Below are positions 62,908-64,000 of a DNA stretch of 64,000 nt, piece after piece (the stretch's first letter is position 1; the number at the start of each line of letters is the position of its first letter). Both the position numbers and the translations under genes were made by a program. Origin of the DNA: Amycolatopsis sp. FDAARGOS 1241 (GTDB taxonomy: Bacteria; Actinomycetota; Actinomycetes; Mycobacteriales; Pseudonocardiaceae); the NCBI RefSeq assembly GCF_016889705.1, contig NZ_CP069526.1, positions 8,088,001 to 8,152,000 of the forward strand. Reading direction: 5' to 3'. The notes under the pieces were generated by a model. That model worked only from the letters and a program-made list of their open reading frames with translations, searched no databases and was not told the origin of the DNA.

Positions 62908-64000
62908 TCAGGCGGGGTTCGCCGGCGTCACCAGCGCGTTCACCGTCGCCGCGACCTCGGCCAGCGCGACCTGCTGTTGCTCACGCGTGGCCAGGCTGCG
63001 GACGGTCACGTTGCCGCCGTCCCAGTCCTCCTGGCCGACGATCACCACGGCCGACGCCCCGGCCTTGTCGGCGCGGGTGAGTTCCTTGCCGAGCTTGCGG
63101 TGCTCCAGGGGCGTCGACGTGCGCAGGCCCGAGGCACGCAGCCTGGCCGCGACCTGGCGGGCCGCGTCGGCGAGCTCCTCGGTGACGGGGATGACCATCA
63201 CGTCGACCTCGTTGCGCGGACTCGGGGTGAGGCCGTGGGTGTCGAGGAAGTCGATGAGCGTGACGTCGCCCATGCCGAAGCCGATGCCCGGGATGCGCTC
63301 CTTGGTGAACAGCGACGCGAGGTCGGCGTAGCGGCCGCCCCCGAACAGCGCGCGGCGGTTCTTCGGCGACGTGTCGAAGACCTCGAACACGGTCGACGTG
63401 TAGTACGCCAGCCCGCGCACGATCATCGGCTCGAACTTCACGAGGCTCGCGGCCGAGCTGGACAGCACCCGGACCAGGTTGGACTGCTCCTTGACGTCGG
63501 CGGGCAGCTCGTCGAGCAGCGCTTCGCCCGCACCCAGCAACTCGGTGAGCTTCTCGAACTGCTTGTCCGCCAGGCCGATCTCCTCGGCGGTCGCCGCGTG
63601 CTCCTCGTGCGACGACTTCTCCCAGCGGTCCACGAGCCCGAAGACGGCCGGCAGGTGCTCCGGCGCCACACCCACGACGTCGGTGAGCGCCGACGTCAGC
63701 AGGTTCCGGTCGTTCACGCGCACGGCGAACATGTCCGGCGTCGCGCCGACGGAACCCATCAGGTCGTGGATGAGCTCGAACATCTCGATCTCGCAGTTCG
63801 CGCTCTCGGAACCGAAGATGTCCGCGTTGATCTGCCAGTGCTCGCGCACGCGGCCGCGCTGCGGGCGTTCGTAGCGGAAGCAGTTCGGGTGGCTGTACCA
63901 GCGCACCGGGAACGACAGCGACTTCGCGTTGCCCGCGATCATCCGCGCGACCGACGGCGTCATCTCCGGGCGCAGCGCCAGCCGCTCCCCGCCGCGTGTG
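62908..64000 (-). CDS. hisS: histidine--tRNA ligase (5' end beyond window)
   Basis: The C-terminal 363 codons of a class II aminoacyl-tRNA synthetase that charges tRNA-His. Visible: RLALRPEMTPSVARMIA (motif 2 start), FRYERPQRGRVREHWQINADIFG, the histidine-specific RGLAYYTSTVFEVFD, FGGGRYADLASLFTKERIPGIGFGMGDVTLIDFL (motif 3), and the anticodon-binding domain (VDVMVIPVTEELADAARQVAARLRASGLRTS, KLGKELTRADKAGASAVVIVGQEDW). The motif RGLAYYT has Ala where many HisRS have Asp (RGLDYYT), so this is a distinct branch. The window lacks motif 1 and the start. Confidence 0.93.
   Translation of the reverse strand, partial: TRGGERLALRPEMTPSVARMIAGNAKSLSFPVRWYSHPNCFRYERPQRGRVREHWQINADIFGSESANCEIEMFELIHDLMGSVGATPDMFAVRVNDRNLLTSALTDVVGVAPEHLPAVFGLVDRWEKSSHEEHAATAEEIGLADKQFEKLTELLGAGEALLDELPADVKEQSNLVRVLSSSAASLVKFEPMIVRGLAYYTSTVFEVFDTSPKNRRALFGGGRYADLASLFTKERIPGIGFGMGDVTLIDFLDTHGLTPSPRNEVDVMVIPVTEELADAARQVAARLRASGLRTSTPLEHRKLGKELTRADKAGASAVVIVGQEDWDGGNVTVRSLATREQQQVALAEVAATVNALVTPANPA

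Overview
The window is chromosomal DNA from a high-GC actinobacterium. Codon usage is strongly GC-biased, GTG starts are common, and gene content (SAV_915 and DUF1707 proteins, class F sortase, MAB_1171c-type membrane protein, acyl-CoA carboxylase epsilon subunit) points to Pseudonocardiaceae, most likely an Amycolatopsis-like organism (inference from content, no database search). The backbone follows, in order, the Mycobacterium tuberculosis block Rv3278c-Rv3308: PH-domain protein, birA, accD5, accE5, maf, accA3, then glpD, lpdA, a gamma-glutamylcyclotransferase, an amiA1-like amidohydrolase, a purine nucleoside phosphorylase and pmmB. Accessory genes and decayed genes are interleaved with it. 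No rRNA, tRNA or CRISPR array was seen.

Layout. 1-5 kb: PH-domain protein (cut by the window edge), birA, a secreted lytic transglycosylase/NlpC-P60 hydrolase, then a small graveyard (IS110 transposase remnant, a hypothetical gene, a methyltransferase tail) and a secreted phosphoesterase. 4.8-11 kb: MFS and beta-propeller pair, an XRE-NBR1-Ig membrane protein with an inverted repeat at its promoter, a GlxA-type AraC regulator divergent from an NAD(P)H dehydrogenase, and a GNAT protein. 11-24 kb: the acyl-CoA carboxylase genes accD5, accE5 and accA3, separated by two regulator/exporter modules (TetR+MFS, PadR+DHA2), maf, a dicarboxylate symporter and small hypotheticals. 23.7-27.4 kb: tandem DUF1707 proteins, a broken two-component system and a GNAT protein. 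27.4-31.8 kb: glycerol utilisation (glpD divergent from glpFK). 32-36 kb: secreted PL7 polysaccharide lyase, VOC protein, and a class F sortase beside a broken sorting-signal protein and a second, truncated relative. 36-40 kb: lpdA, GGCT and M20 amidohydrolase, around a convergent intergenic region with four DnaA-box-like words. 40.4-45.6 kb: mutA-mutB-meaB. With accD5/accA3 these give the propionyl-CoA to succinyl-CoA route; the epimerase is not in the window. 45.7-56 kb: Ser/Thr kinase, GNAT, MerR with two membrane proteins, PNP, glycosyltransferase, LLM oxidoreductase divergent from TetR, pmmB and a flavodoxin-like protein. 56.4-62.8 kb: an accessory block with XRE + HELGH metallopeptidase + MAB_1171c-like membrane protein, an amidohydrolase broken by a short internal inversion, and a TetR-FAD dehydrogenase-hydrolase operon. 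The window ends inside hisS.

The best candidates for something unusual are the XRE/HELGH/seven-TM three-gene cassette (56.5-58.5 kb), the 55-bp in-place inversion in the amidohydrolase gene (59.39-59.45 kb), the sortase with decayed partners (33.9-35.9 kb) and the coherent loss of both halves of a two-component system (24.8-26.6 kb). Several of these rest on frameshifts or stops that could in principle be sequencing errors.
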